From contig OX638370.1 of NCBI GenBank assembly GCA_951812925.1, positions 83,682,004-83,746,003 of the forward strand: DNA of 64,000 nt. The letters run 5' to 3'. Made by a program: the position numbers and the translations under genes. Of this stretch, positions 1 through 12,890 are shown piece by piece. Source of the DNA: Calliopum simillimum (lineage: Eukaryota; Arthropoda; Insecta; Diptera; Lauxaniidae). The number at the start of each line of letters is the position of its first letter. The first letter of the stretch is position 1. The notes beneath the pieces were generated by a model. The model was not told the origin of the DNA, ran no database searches, and saw only the letters and a list, made by a program, of their open reading frames with translations.

Positions 1-1633
1 TGCAGGCCGCTAAGCTAAAAATGCTGCAAGGCGTTGAAGAAATAAATAGTTTTTTTTTCTGAAAATATTCAAGTCTAAGCATAAGATAAAAGAACTTGAA
101 TATAACCAAGAAATTAGTAATCAATGCAGTTGTTATTTGGCTTAAATGTCGCCATAAAATGCGGGTTAGCACTAAACATTTAACAGCTGAAAATGCAACT
201 GGCATTCCTTTTGCCCGAACACTGCGTCACAAGAAGTTGCGTTGGTCAGGAATTTGCAATACTCTTGCGTCGCTAGGTAACAATTGTGAGAAAAGTTTTG
301 AGGCGGAATTTTAGCATCTTAAATCATTGGATTTTGGCAATTTAAATGTAAATAAATAATTCCTTAAAATAAGCTAAGGCTTTTATTACAAAAAATAAAA
401 TCGATTACACATATGAAGCAAAAAACAAACAAAAAATGTGCGCATGCGCAATGGCTCATAAAGCCATTTGCTTCTGCACGAGCGCACATCATTTGCGTGC
501 ATATTCACATATATATGTATGTATGTTTGTCCATGTGACTATATGAATATAAGTTAATGTATGCGAGTATTTTTGTTGCTTCTTTTAGTTTGTGCTGCTC
601 CAGTGAACTCCAACCAGCAACTAAATCATCTGCGTCGCTTTTTTTCACTTTTGACCGCACTTAAAGTTACTGTGTTGTTGGATTGCCTTCTGCGCTGTCC
701 GTTTGATTTTTCTTGGCTTAAACTTTTCTTTTCAGTTCAACTCCCAGCAATGTTTTCTGTTGATTACTACGCGCAATTCATACAATATCACTTTGTGATA
801 TTCATTTTGTGTCGCTCGTAATGATTTAAGGCCCCAAAGACGGTTACAGTTATTTGATGACACCAAACAATTGGACAAAAACTATTAAATTATTTTGACA
901 AGTGTATAGGATGCATATTTTGATGGTTCTGTGTAAAGTCAGCGGTATATTTTGATAAATAAAATCTCCAAAAAATTTTTCAAAACCGTTTTTGTAACAA
1001 AAAAAAAAACTTAAAATTTTTGACTTCCACTCTTACTCGTAAAAGCTATCTGAACATGCTTCTTTCTTTTTAATGGAACATTGAATCTGCAAATACAAAA
1101 TAAAATTTCTTTATAGATGGAAAACTCCCATAAGCAACTATAATTTTCTTTCCTAAATAGTTTCTCATATTTCAGGAAAGCAAGGCAACAATTGCCAAAC
1201 ATTAAACCAAGATATCTAAGAACTTGAATTTCCATTTCCATTTTACAATTTCAAAATGATATAACTGAATTGGTTTTTGGAGTTTTACGTTGATCAATTT
1301 GTCCTTTTATTTAAAATAATACATATGGGCAAGGCCACCCTTAGTAAAGTTACGTTCGCACGCACATTTTTGCCCATATCTCTTCGAAAATAATTAAAAA
1401 TCGCAATTTCTTAAGTGCATATAATAAAAATCCCTGAGACCAATATTTCATAGGAACATAGCTTTAGACTATCACTTGTGGCTTTAAAGTTATAAGAGTA
1501 TAAGTGTTGTTGGTAACGTTACTAAATTTTGCAAGTGAGTTTTGAGGTCTGTGCACATTTTCGAAAAAGTCTGCAAATCTAGTAATGTATTTTCCCGAAC
1601 ACCCTCTATAACTTGAAGATAAAGGATCAAAAA
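1..1633. other. AT-rich non-coding stretch
   Basis: No gene is supported here. Open frames at 96-314 and 561-821 have no recognisable domain, and their composition matches the surrounding AT-rich DNA. A GTTGGTAACGTTAC word at about 1508 recurs further right. Confidence 0.5.
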
Positions 1634-2262
1634 TCTATATATAAATAGGCAAACGAAATCGGTTAGGTCCCTGTTTCTATACCTAAATCTCAACCGATTT
1701 GCTTGATTTTTTTTTGTTGGAAAGGTTGTGAGGAGGAGCAGTGCATTGGACTATATTTGTTTTTAAAGTGGGAGGTGCCACGCCCCTAAATGGAAAAAAC
1801 GCTCTCACAGCTAAACCGCTGCATCGGTTTCAACGAAATTTGGTATGGAGATAGGATTCGCACTAAGGAACGATAAAATAATTATTATATTTTCAGTGGG
1901 CAGTGCCATGCCCCTAAATGGAAAAAACGCTCTCACGGCGAAAATACTGGATACGATTTTTATGAAATTTGGTATAGATATAGAGTTAGCACTATATAGC
2001 ACGATAACATGATAGATTTTTATGAATTTTGGTATAGATAGATATCAAAAACTGTTTGCTCTTTAGTAGGAGTTACACGCCTCTAAATGGAAAGTACGAT
2101 ATTGCAACTTAGCTGCTGCACCGATGCAGATAACCCGAACCCTAAGGAAGAATATTAAAAGTTTTTTTGTGTTTTATCGACCAAGGAAGGGTATAAAAAC
2201 TTTTTCCTTTATTTTATGGTCAAATCGAAATGGGCGAATTTCGGCCACAAGGCGAACTCTAG
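1634..2262 (+). mobile_element. Helitron-like non-autonomous element, copy 1
   Basis: The element starts with TCTATATATAAATAGGC directly after an A. It ends with GGCGAACTCTAG directly before a T, which fits the A|TC...CTRR|T ends of Helitrons. About 20 bases before the 3' end, CGAAAT and ATTTCG can pair as a small hairpin. The interior holds about two diverged units of roughly 125 bp, each with GTGCCACGCCCCTAAAT and an AAATTTGGTAT motif. A second copy at 24800-25584 has the same ends and four or more units. No Rep/helicase is encoded, so it would depend on an element elsewhere. Short open frames inside are by-products of the repeat. The class is inferred from the ends and internal tandem layout; the two-copy homology is direct. 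Confidence 0.62.
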
Positions 2263-3560
2263 TACGATTGAAATGGTAATTGTGCTGAAAAATTGTTTTC
2301 GGTGGACTTACAGACGTTAGAGCAGTGTTGTTAACGTCATGCAAAAGCGTTGGAAACGTAACGCATAAATTTCCGTATATACTACATTACAAATTTTATG
2401 GTCCAAGACTTCGATAAATCTTTTTTTTTTTTTTTTTTTTTGAAGTGACAATTATGTCCAAACGGATTAAGTTGTATACGTGAAACTTGGAACAGATAAC
2501 ACTGAAAGCTGTGGTCTAATTAGGGTTATAAATGAGCGTGATCGGTTGATGTTCACGCCTACCTCCCATAAAGGCTTGTTGAAACATTGTATGTGAAGAA
2601 TGCATGGAGATCAACCGATCACGTCCAATTTTAGTCCCAGAAAGTCAAGTAATATTGTTGTTATCTGTTTCAAATTTTATGCATCTAGCTTAATCCATTT
2701 GGCCACCAGTCTGGGCTTAACAAAAAAATTCAAATCGGAAATAAATTTTCACCTGATTTTTTTAGGTTTTTATGTTGAGCCCTGACTGGCAACCGAACGG
2801 ATTAAGCATGAAATTTGGTACAGATAACAACAATATTACTAGACTGTCTAGGATGTTTCAAAAAGCCTATAAGGGAGGAAATAGTGTTGATATCTTTAGC
2901 ACTTTGATAGATCTCAAAATCGCAATTAACGTCATTTATGTCTATAACTTCCTCTTCAAGCCCTCGTTCTTATTGGTTGGTATAAATTTTTGTGAGGAGT
3001 TTCTTCCTCTTCAACATGTTAAGTATGTGGATTCAAAAGAAATTTTAGTAGAAAAATATAACTTATGATTTTTGATTAAAAAATGTTGGTAACGTCACAC
3101 ATATTTAGTGGCTATAATCACCATGATAAATGCTTTATTAAGAAAATTTTAAAATTAATTCAGAAACAAGACTAACTTAACTAACACTAACTTCCGCTAT
3201 AAGAAACTTCTTAATATATTTCGTTGGTAACGTTACGCATTTTTTTATGCGGTACAATTCATTGTCAAAAAATATGAAAAACAAACTGTTTTTCCATCAA
3301 AATATCAATCTACATCCTTAATTTGAAATATTTTTTTTCTGAGGAAATCAAATTTGCATCAATACAATAAAAAAGAAAGCATCTTTTACCTTATTTTCGA
3401 TACTTTTAGCCATCTCTTAGATGAAGGTAACGACGTTATGTTAGAAAAATCGTTATATCTCAAGAACTAAAAAGTCTTCCACTATAATTTCAGCTTAATA
3501 TCCAACAGAATTGAATAGGGAATTTATGTTAAAAAATTAAGAAAAAAAAAAGTAACCAAC
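2263..3560. repeat. Non-coding block with recurring GGTAAC-GTTAC words
   Basis: GTTGGTAACGTTACGCAT (about 3223) and close variants recur at about 2327, 2349 (opposite sense) and 3084, with another upstream at 1508. Two stretches near 2455 and 2790 share an AACGGATTAAG...AACTTGG-type segment. It looks like decayed repeat DNA. Frames at 2600-2785 and 2772-3068 have no family resemblance. Confidence 0.35.
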
Positions 3561-6126
3561 ATTAAAAAACCCGAATTGTTTACTTTTGCATCAGTTTACA
3601 AACATTAATTTTTTGTGTACAATAAAAATTTTTATTTTTACCTTTTTAAAAAACTCAATTAGATATCTAGATTTTGCTATATAACAAATTTTTCCATACA
3701 TATAATAGTTTTTGAGATAAGTGCATTACAAAAAAAAACTATGCTGACCATGAAATTTCAAAAAATTACAACTTTGTTAATTTTGACCAAAATGAAAAAT
3801 TAAAAAATACATGCTCGATCATTTTTACCACAGAATCATAAAAAATTGTTAAATTAAAATCAATTTTTAAAGTGTAAATCTCACGAATAATGCATACTCC
3901 GTATGTCGAATAATAATTTCAAATTTTGTACGACACAATACGAGCATTTTTTTGGCTTGAAACGACATTATAAATGACATGAACAACACAGCACAACAGC
4001 GATTTTGTTGCAGGGCAGCTGAAGGTAATTTCAGAAAGAACTTTCTGCGTAGAATCCAAATCCGAGGTCAGAGTTGGCCCATCAGCTCTAAATTTCAAGA
4101 TTAATAACATAAACACGGTTATTTTTGAGGTTAGATGCAGACTGCAGAAATTTTTGTTTTTTACATAAATAATTCATCACGTAGTGCTATTAGTCTTGAA
4201 AAGTGTCGTACCACGCTTTTTTCAAATGTTATGGTCGTTTTAAGATGACATTACTAAATCCATGCACCGAGAAAACAATATGATTATATGGACCAAAATT
4301 TGGTAATAATTAACAAATGATATATTTGATATAAGTAGGCGAATCGAATATTTGATATTATTTAATGAACGGCATATTTGAGCAATAATATTGTATGTTC
4401 GTTAATAATTACCAAATATATGTTTGAATCTAAAGACCTTTATCATTATTAATTAGGAACTAACATGGCAATATTTGCTAGGAACATAGCGACTTCATAA
4501 AATAAAATATTTGTTATAAATAAGAAAAAAACTCTTCTCTGAAATTTGAATACACTCGCCAAGTTAAGAAAAAAAAAAGGTAAGAAAAATAAAAAAAAAT
4601 CTTGCTAGATTCCTCCAGGGCGTTTTGATTTTCATTAGATGCTACATTTATCTGCTGCATTTCTAACCTTGGTTCATTGCAATATTAAGAGGGAATAGAT
4701 GTATAGCGAACTGGAACTATGCAGCGCGTATTGAAAAATTGGATTATTTAAGTAATGCCTCCCAAGCACAAAACATTTCTGCTCCATTACCCTAAATTCC
4801 CTAATAAAGTTCTACCTCTCCCAGTGTTTTGGGTCTTTAAGTTTAGCATAAGATCGAAAACAAATAACCGATATTCTAGTTAGTTATTTCTAAACAGATT
4901 TTTGGTGTAAAATCACAAAAGAATGCTGATGGGCACTGGTTTGAGTTCCATATCAAAATATTTTCAAGCTCACCGTGAGAGGGGAGGGTATATAACGTAC
5001 GCATATAATATATAAGATCATACAGAAATCTTTTATGTAAAACTGCTTAAGTAAAACTTAATTCTTACTTTATGAGCATTAAAGTTTTGTCCATGGAATA
5101 GATCACTGTTTTTTGTGGTCTCTTTTTTTTTCAGTGACTTCATAATAAAGCAAAGTGTGCGCACTAAAAGATCTTTGAATTTGGATCAATTTCCCACAAA
5201 AATTAAAATTTATGCTGATTGCCAACATATTGTGTGTGTGGTTGCTTTTGTCGTTGGTTGTCAACAACAAAACATTGTTGTTGTAAAAGTTATAAAGTTG
5301 TAAATTTTAAATTTTTGTCTTTTTTTAAATGCTCCAGATAAAGTTTTTTTTTTTTTTTTTTTTTGACACCAATTAAGTAGTATCTTGCTTAATAAACAAA
5401 CCTAGTTAGTTTTGTATTATTGATTGCATGCTGTTATTTTGATTTTGTTTTAATTTAATTATAAAATTATTAAATTATATTTGAAAAAATCTCTGTTAAT
5501 TAACGCAAAAATTATTTCCGCCAAACCTTGATCTTTCCCAAATTATAAATTGCTACTATATATTAAAGAGCAAGAAATTTTCAAAAAATACCAAAATTAA
5601 TAGAAAAACGACACATTAGAACATTAAATAGGCGATTAAAATTGAAAATATCACAAACGTGCATTTGAAACGAACATACGCTGCGATTATACAAATTTTT
5701 AATTTTGTTTCTTAATTTTAAACTAATTAATTAATATTAATATATAATTTAAAAGCAGCATAAAAAATTGACACCGATATCGAGAACTAAACTGAGCATT
5801 AAAAACACCTAAAATCTAAAGACGATTTCTATCTTCCTCGATTATCAGATAAGATTTTTACGTTTCTTGGCGACGCATTAACACAAGTGTGTCAAATTTA
5901 TTAGCGTACAGGGGGCTTGGTTGTGTTTAAAATGACAAAAGTTTTATTTTCGAACTATGCATTAAAATCATAACCACATTCCGTGATATTAAAGGAATAT
6001 GCCCAAGGTATTTCTAGATTAAAAGTAGAGGGACTGGACAAGGGGCCTGACACTCTCAAACACTTTAAGCGCTACATCCTTGCGCCTATTGTAAATAGAA
6101 TTATGAGACATGTTGCATGAATGTAT
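3561..6126. other. AT-rich non-coding stretch
   Basis: No gene is visible. A short imperfect palindrome lies at about 4298-4430, where TTTGGTAATAATTAAC faces GTTAATAATTACCAAA. A run of about 22 T lies near 5345. Frames at 3919-4116 and 5115-5303 are unsupported. Confidence 0.5.
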
Positions 6127-6708
6127 GGGCGACTTCCTAAACGTTAGTTGCAAAGCAAACATACAAAGTCATTCATTCCTAAACGTCGAGCTACAAAATG
6201 TTGATAAAGCGTAGCATTCCTTAACGCCGAACATAAGTAAACAACACGCATTTAATTGGCAACTATTGCATCAACTTTGTTGTTGATACTTTAAAACAAA
6301 ATTTGTTTTGATACTACCAAAAATAGAAGTTTTTGAAAACAAAGCTTTAAAATAGAGTAGAACACGGTGCAAAATCCAAAAAGCAGACAATTTTATGGGA
6401 AAGTCTTGAGTAAAATATGGGAAGTTGATATTCCTTTTTTTTTTTGGTCAATTTATAAAAATATTTAAAATAATTTCCACTGATCTCATGGAAACAGTTC
6501 ACTAATAGATCAATTATTTTTTATTTTTTTTTTTTGCAACATTTTTATATTCGAATAGTGTCAAACTTTGTTAATAAAGTGTTCCCTTCTGCAAAAATAC
6601 AGCAACGCATATTTTTTAAATGTCGTTCAATGTTGTATGCTGTTGCAGTTTAGATGCTGTCACAAAACTGTTTGTGAACATTGTGTACATACGTTTAGGA
6701 AGTCGCCC
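6127..6708. mobile_element. Short TIR element (MITE), perfect 18-bp ends
   Basis: GGGCGACTTCCTAAACGT at 6127-6144 is the exact reverse complement of 6691-6708. TAT flanks both ends, consistent with a 3-bp (or TA) target duplication. The interior is AT-rich and has no transposase. The 582-bp size and ends fit a non-autonomous DNA transposon. The superfamily is not assigned. Confidence 0.72.
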
Positions 6709-6829
6709 TATATTATGTTTACAAAACATGTTGCCATATACTTATGTTGCAAAAATTTTGCAAAACATTTTTTTTTTTTTTTTAACTTATGTTATATCGG
6801 ATAGCACTCTAAGTATAGCATTTTAAAGA

Positions 6830-7640
6830 TTTTGCCACTATGGAGATGTCACGCCCACTTCCCGAATTTTCCCAGTTTTCTGCCAAAGCATGCACAAGCA
6901 ATTGCCAGTATTTGTGTATTTGTAATAAAATATTTCGTAGAGAACTTTTAAATATTTCCATGTATTGGAGGTGCCACTCCTCTTTGTCTTTCGTATTCAC
7001 CATGTTTTTTTAGAACTTGCACAAATTATTTCTAGTACTTGTGAGATATTTAATTGGACAATCTCAAAAAACAGGAGGAGGATCACTTTGTCCTTCCATT
7101 TGTAACGCAGTGAAGGAGGCGTGGCAGGTATAGAAAAGTATATATTCTTGATCAGCGTCACCTCCTGAGCCGATATAGCTATGTCCATCTGTCGGGCTGG
7201 GTAGCTGTGCGTGCGTGGAAATACAGTTTTTGAGAAAACTGAGCAAGATAATTCAATGAAATTTGGTACCCCGGCTTCGTCGTCAAATTTAGCTCGTGGG
7301 ATTGAGAATGAGCAAAATCGGTCAACGGACACGTCTACCGCCCATACAAAAATATATGCAAAATGCAACTTTAGGAGTATTTTTCACGATAATGCAACCA
7401 AAATACACATATAAACTACGAATTGTAAGCACAAACTCTGAAAAAAACTGGGTGAATTTGGGCAAGAAGGCGTTGCGTTCTCATATAAGCAAAAGCTTCA
7501 AAACGCTATACTGAAAGCTTAATTTTTGTTCAGAACTTTTTGGTCTTTTTTTATGTTTCTGTGAAATTTGGTCTAAAAAGAAAAATTCTCAGTATAAAAT
7601 TTTTTCCATATATGAAGGAGGTGCCACGCCCTTTTAATCG
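6830..7640. repeat. Dispersed GTGCCACGCC-type repeat, first cluster
   Basis: Several pieces carry GGAGGTGCCACxCC or its complement, with phrases such as GAGAATGAGCAAAATCGG and ACCGCCCATACAAAAA. The same phrases recur at 8510-8840 and, inverted, at 54660-54960. The overlapping open frames on both strands (6809-7514) arise from this repeat and are not treated as genes. Confidence 0.55.
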
Positions 7641-8509
7641 AAATATTTGCGATTTTTTGCAAAATCTATACGACCTATCCTTAGTATATAAGTGTTTGCA
7701 TGAAAGTAATTTCATTGCAGTGTGCAACTGCGTATATTCAATGCCAATTATAAAGGTTTCCAGCCCCACTGTAAAGCGTCACTATTTAATTTGTTATCGT
7801 ATTTCCTTTGTTTTTGTGCAAATATTTAATTTTTTTGTTTTCTTTTCATGATTATATTTATTTTTTATATTCTTTATTTGTGCGTTTGATTTCATATTTG
7901 AAATTTTTCACATTTTTTTGCTGTGTTTTTATGTTTTTTCTATAAATAAATTATGTTAATATGCGAAAAAATGTAAATTATTTCATTTATCAAATTGTCG
8001 CTCTGCAACACGCAGAGCCAGTAGCAGCATGTGAATGTCGGGCATTGTGTAGTGCCCACACTGCTAACTGGATTTCCGGTACCCCTGTCAATGTCATTGT
8101 CAGAGTGTAGTGTTGGCAGCAGTTAATTCAAGAATTGGGTCAAAGTTTATGGCTTACAATGCACTTGAACTGCTTCTTTTTTTTTTTAAGTGTGATTTAT
8201 ATTTTGACACTAAATGTAATTAATTGCAACTGAAAACTAAATTTATCTCTATGTAAATAATTTAATTTACATAATTATTTGTCTAACAAAAATGATTTAA
8301 TGGGATTTTTGTAGATTAAAAATTAAAATGCAATTAATGAGATCCATGAAATCGTTTGAATAATTGCCAGATTAGAATTTTTCAGGGCTCTTTGTATGTA
8401 TAAGAAAAGGCAGCAATTGAATTTGAATCTGACCTTTAATGTGCACCATTAGTTACTGTAAACAGCGGCTTTAGGTTTTTACTCATTACTGAAATTTTGT
8501 TTAAAATAC
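7641..8509. other. AT-rich stretch with a GC-richer island at 7990-8130
   Basis: No gene is supported. Bases 7990-8130 are clearly less AT-rich than their surroundings, with CTGCAACACGCAGAGCCAG and a run of GTGT/CACT words. This could be an old regulatory or exonic patch, but no frame or splice pair supports it. Confidence 0.3.
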
Positions 8510-8840
8510 ACCGTGGGATTGAAAATGAGCAAAATCTGTCAAATAACATGCCTACCGCCCATACAAAAAATATATTCAAAATGCAACTTATTATTCACGA
8601 CAATGAAACCGAAATACACATAAATACCAAGAATTGTAAGCGCAAGCTCTGAGAAAAAATTTGGCGAATTCGAACAAGAGGGCGTGGCACCACCCCATAA
8701 ACGTGTTTTGAGATAATCCAACCAAATTTCACTCAGACACTAAGAACTATAAATGCAAGCTTTGAGCAAAATCTGGGTGAACTCCAACAAGAGGGCGTGG
8801 TACCCCCCATATATGCAAAATTTCAAAATACTGCAGTGTA
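8510..8840. repeat. Dispersed GTGGCACC-type repeat, second copy
   Basis: The order of phrases matches 7290-7480: a GAxAATGAGCAAAATC segment, ACCGCCCATACAAAAA, ATGCAACTT, an ACGACAATG/ATGATAATGCAACC segment, then AACTCTGA...GGGCGTGGCACC. The last part is present twice (about 8640-8700 and 8745-8810), so there is a roughly 105-bp internal duplication. Confidence 0.6.
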
Positions 8841-11085
8841 GGGTATTTAATGTTTGGCCAGGCCAAAGGTTACACCCTTACTAGTTCAGTTTTCAGTTTT
8901 AATAACATACCGTTCGATAACTGCAATTGTTATATCTCATATTAGTAAGAAATTATTAAAATGGAGAAAATTAACATAAAAATAGAATAATAAAAAAAAA
9001 TTATTGTCATTAGTATCACGTCATAAAAATTATAATTTAAATATGTTACAAATATGGGACTTTCTTTATTTTATATACGATCATATAAGTATATTATTAA
9101 AAACAAAAACTTTGCATGCGAAAAACTTCAATAATTCAAAAATGTCACAAGTGTCACGTAATCGAAACAAAATGAAAACAACTTGCCATAAGCACATTTC
9201 ATTTGAAATAAAAAAAAACAAAACGCCCTCAACTATGTCAATCCTACCGATTCCGCATATTTGTCTTAAGTTATTTGCTTATGCTTTTTCACCAAAAGAC
9301 ACTTAAGATTTTTTATCAAAGATAATCAGAAATGATTAATGAAAAATATTTGAATACATCTAGTTTTCCTTTAGGGTTTATTGTATGTTCTTTTAAGAAA
9401 AAAAGCCGCTGGCTGTAATTAATTATTTTGAAAAACCAAGCCTACAGTAAAATAAAAATGCTGGTTGCAAAAATTAAATGAAAACATAAAAAAACTTTTA
9501 GGGCCCAAGTCAAAATGTCAACTAAAAATATATGAATGAATGTTTCTATATAATTAATAACTTTCTATTTTTAATGACAATTTTCATTATGAAGTGATTT
9601 GTTTGTGCGCACATTTAGTATTTATTTATATAAAACGTATTAACATATTTCTATGGTTATAATAAATAAAGCGCTATGGCATATGTCTGATTTATGACGG
9701 AATTTTTTTTCAAAATTTTTATTTATTTAATATATAATATTTTAAACGCAATTGCATTTTTAGAAATTTCTTCCTAAGTAAAGTATGATCTCATTTTTAT
9801 TTTTTAAAAATTTCCAGTTTTTTTTTTGAAGTGAAATTGTAAATTGTAAACAACTGCTAAAATATAATTTAAAAACCTAATTTAAATATAATTTATGATG
9901 AAGTACTATTTTACAGGTACAAATTACGTACAACCAATTTATACGAGTTCACCACCTAAGTCTTTTGTTATTGCGGATCGATTGCTATGCATTCTATTCT
10001 ATTCATTTCTAGTAAATTTTACCAGAATTTCAAGTCAAAATAGTAAATTTTACTTTACTATTATAGCAAATTCAGAATTTTCAAATAACTGTACAGTAGA
10101 CCTATCGCAAAAATAAAAATGAGAAAAACCTTGCGCCCAGGGGTTACAAAGTTTCCTATTGGTGTACGCATCAAGCATACAAATGTTGGTCCTGATCGGA
10201 AAGTATTTGATCGTGCCCCCAGGCCGTTAAAGGTCGGAAAAACGCTATTTAATATGAAAATAAGGAAACAATCAATACTATCTTTGAAACTAAGTAATTG
10301 ACTTCAATAAATAGTATCCAATAAAAAAATGGGCAGCGCCACGCCCCCTCCAATTGAAATTCGTCGTATCTCTGAAAATATTTGACTCCGGTAAATGAGA
10401 TATCGTACATATCTAATTGGCACTGGTAAAAAAATTTTCAATTAAAATGGGTGGGGTCATGCCGCTTCATTCTAAAAAAACCAAAATTGTCATATCTCTG
10501 AAACTATTAGACACAGGTGTTCGCATCACTTTATCTGAAATAAAATCTTATTCACCTGCGCCAAATAGTTTCAAAGATATGATGAATCTGTTTTTGTTTG
10601 GAATAAAAATGGATAAATCCAAGCATTTTTTGCCTTATACACTTTTTTCGTTAGATGCCTTGTTTTTGAGTAAAAAATCGTTTTTCCGGCCGCGTAATTA
10701 AAAAACGTAAAAAAATCGATTTTGGAACGCGAATTTTATTTATGCCCCCAAAAAAATTTATAAATTTTAAACGCCAAAATTTTTGTAAGATTATAAATAG
10801 TAATTATTTCTAAGGCACCTTCTGTTATTCATTTTGTTATGAAAAAAAGTATTGACCAAAAAATATGTTCTTTTAGCCATAATAGGACTTTAGTAGAATC
10901 AAAAGTGCTCCATTGGTTTTTCTTGAAATGAAAAAAAATACTGCAGATATCGTTTTTAAGTGTCCTTCTAACTTCTTAGTCGGTTTCGGGATGATTTGTT
11001 TATTTTGCTTCACACAAAATGGAACCGGTCTACTGTCAGTATATTAAATTTTTTGAAAAAATTGTGACCGCACAAATAAGATCTC
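8841..11085. other. AT-rich stretch with a decayed GCCACGCCCC repeat
   Basis: No gene is supported. A piece at 10325-10470 (GGGCAGCGCCACGCCCCCTC and then GGGTGGGGTCATGCC) belongs to the same loose class of dispersed repeats. The frames at 9004-9306, 9895-10301 and 10417-10701 are AT-rich and lack any recognisable domain. Confidence 0.4.
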
Positions 11086-11089
11086 GAAC

Positions 11090-11270
11090 CGGGGTCTGTC
11101 CATGTGATACATAGCAAAATTTTATTGTTACTCCTTTTTCCGTCATCTGCCAAACAAGTGCCTTCAATTTTCTCGAACATTTACCCGATTCATGTATTTC
11201 TTGTTACAACGTTCGTTTCCACAATATCTTGGGACGACCGCGTTTCCTGTTACCTTGAGCGTTCCAGGAA
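11090..11270 (-). pseudogene. LINE C-terminal tail fragment, RTE type
   Basis: The minus strand from about 11268 reads WNAQGNRKRGRPKILWKRTL, then a stop, then a degenerate KALVWQ-like segment. The RKRGRPKxxWKRTL block followed by a W-containing tail is characteristic of the end of ORF2 in RTE/BovB-type and related LINEs. No reverse transcriptase core is visible upstream, so this is a 5'-truncated dead piece. The clade call is inference from one short motif. Confidence 0.5.
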
Positions 11271-12127
11271 ATAAATTGTTGGCTATTAACAACATATTTT
11301 ACAAATCATATCTTGTTAGCTTTTTTTAGAACATTTCCTAAATGGCAAAAAAACCTATTTACATTTATAATTCTAATCGCAAATATTTGTCGTTTTTATC
11401 TGCATATTTTATCGGCTGTGATTAAATCTGCTATTTATATGACAATTTCATCGTTATTGCAGACTATTTTATCTGATTTGATAAATAAATTAATTATTTT
11501 TTAAATCGCAACTAAAAAACAAATTTCATTTCAGAACAACAGAACAACTTAATAAAAAGGATTTATTTTTGCATAAATAATATTTTGGTATTTTGTTACC
11601 AAATATTTATGGTATCAATTTGTGTTTGCCATAAAAAAAAGAAACATATATTAAATTTTTTTAATTAGAAACAAGTTTGAAATTATTACAAATTCTTTAA
11701 TTTAATTTCCTTAATTCTTGGAAAGATAAAGTAAAACAAAAGTTTTATGGTTTATATTGTTCCAGAACAACTTTAGCTGATACCGCCGACAGCGTTTAAT
11801 GATAATGACACAAAATTTATATCACTATTCATAAAAAAAGCATGAATTTTTTGTTGTTTAAGCATAACTAAATATGGTTTTAAACTTTTTTTTTGTTAAA
11901 AATAATGAAACATAATTTAATTAAAAAACGCAATTTTGAACAACTTCTGCCTTGAGAAGAATCGAAATAGATTTAATTGAACTGCATCCGTTCCAAATTC
12001 AAATTCTTTATTTGTTTCAAAAAGTTGATTAACAGGTAAACAATTGTTTTTTAATGGTTATTAATATTTGATCGCAATATTCACTTGTCTTCTAATAAGA
12101 GCAGTCAGTGTCTTTTATCATGAAGTA
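11271..12127. other. AT-rich non-coding stretch
   Basis: No gene is recognised. The frame at 11313-11504 is low-complexity and unsupported. Confidence 0.45.
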
Positions 12128-12243
12128 AAGGGTGTGTTTTTAAGCTTGATAGAACTTGAAATTGTAAAAAAATATCACAACAAATTAAATTTTGATGAAA
12201 AATTTTTTTTTATTTGTTTCAGTACCTACTCTAGCAAATCATC

Positions 12244-12333
12244 ATGAATAGACTCACGCTGGCACAACGCTTCGAAATTATCCAAACTAGAATCGCCCAG
12301 CGGTCAAAATTCGACCACAAATGTATTGAATAA
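12244..12333 (+). pseudogene. Transposase N-terminal stub (Tc1/mariner superfamily)
   Basis: The frame begins MNRLTLAQRFEIIQTR and stops after 29 codons. An N-terminus with LTLAQRxEII is typical of a widespread insect Tc1/mariner-superfamily transposase with an N-terminal helix-turn-helix. After IIQT the family similarity is lost, so there is a deletion or frameshift. It lies just inside the left inverted repeat in the expected orientation. It is inactive. Confidence 0.55.
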
Positions 12334-12609
12334 TTTTGGTACTTTTTCGACACTTTTAGTAGGGAAATATGGACCACCAATCTTTCTTTTTTAAATAAAA
12401 CTCAAAATACATAAAACAAAACAATTAAATTTTTGTCATTCAGTAAACCAAACAATTCACTTTTGTTCTGATTCACTTTTAAATAAATATCTCATCAGAA
12501 TAAAGAAAAAAATTCGAAAACTGGAAATACTCAAAACGAAGGTCAAAAAAAAGTGTAGTGTTATATGAACTATATAGTCCATATTGGCCCACATGCTTCT
12601 TTGGTACAG

Positions 12610-12885
12610 GAGTCGCATATAAAAATGTTTCTTCCATTACCGGCACATTTTTCATGACTCCAAGATCGAACTTCTAAGTAAACAATATATGCATTTTTCA
12701 TCGTCTTTTCATTTGTAGTCTACAAATTACAAATAATGACCATCAGACTCGTCATGAAAACTGCAACTAGATTCTCCATCTAAAGAAGATGGTAAATACA
12801 ATTGTTTTTTGAGGCTTTTTTCTTTAGTGGTCCATATTACCCACAGCACGTGTTGGTGAAATAAATGGTTTTTTATCAAAAACTC
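12610..12885 (-). pseudogene. Pogo-like transposase C-terminal tail, copy 1
   Basis: The minus strand contains SSLDGESSCSFHDESDGHYL ending near 12727, followed in another frame by a segment matching the cysteine-rich tail of the copy at 49191-49478 (compare GTTCGATCTTGGAGTCATGAA). Upstream, codons for FxSPTRAxGNMDH-like residues are out of frame. Tails with paired cysteines after a DDE domain are common in insect pogo/Tigger-like transposases. Frameshifts and the missing catalytic domain make it dead. Confidence 0.55.
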
Positions 12886-12890
12886 TTGTA

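Noticed and set aside
11030..11115. Minus-strand CCCCGGTTCGAGATC resembling a tRNA B box
   Set aside because: No A box at tRNA spacing and no paired acceptor arm; it lies just behind the LINE tail and may be part of it.
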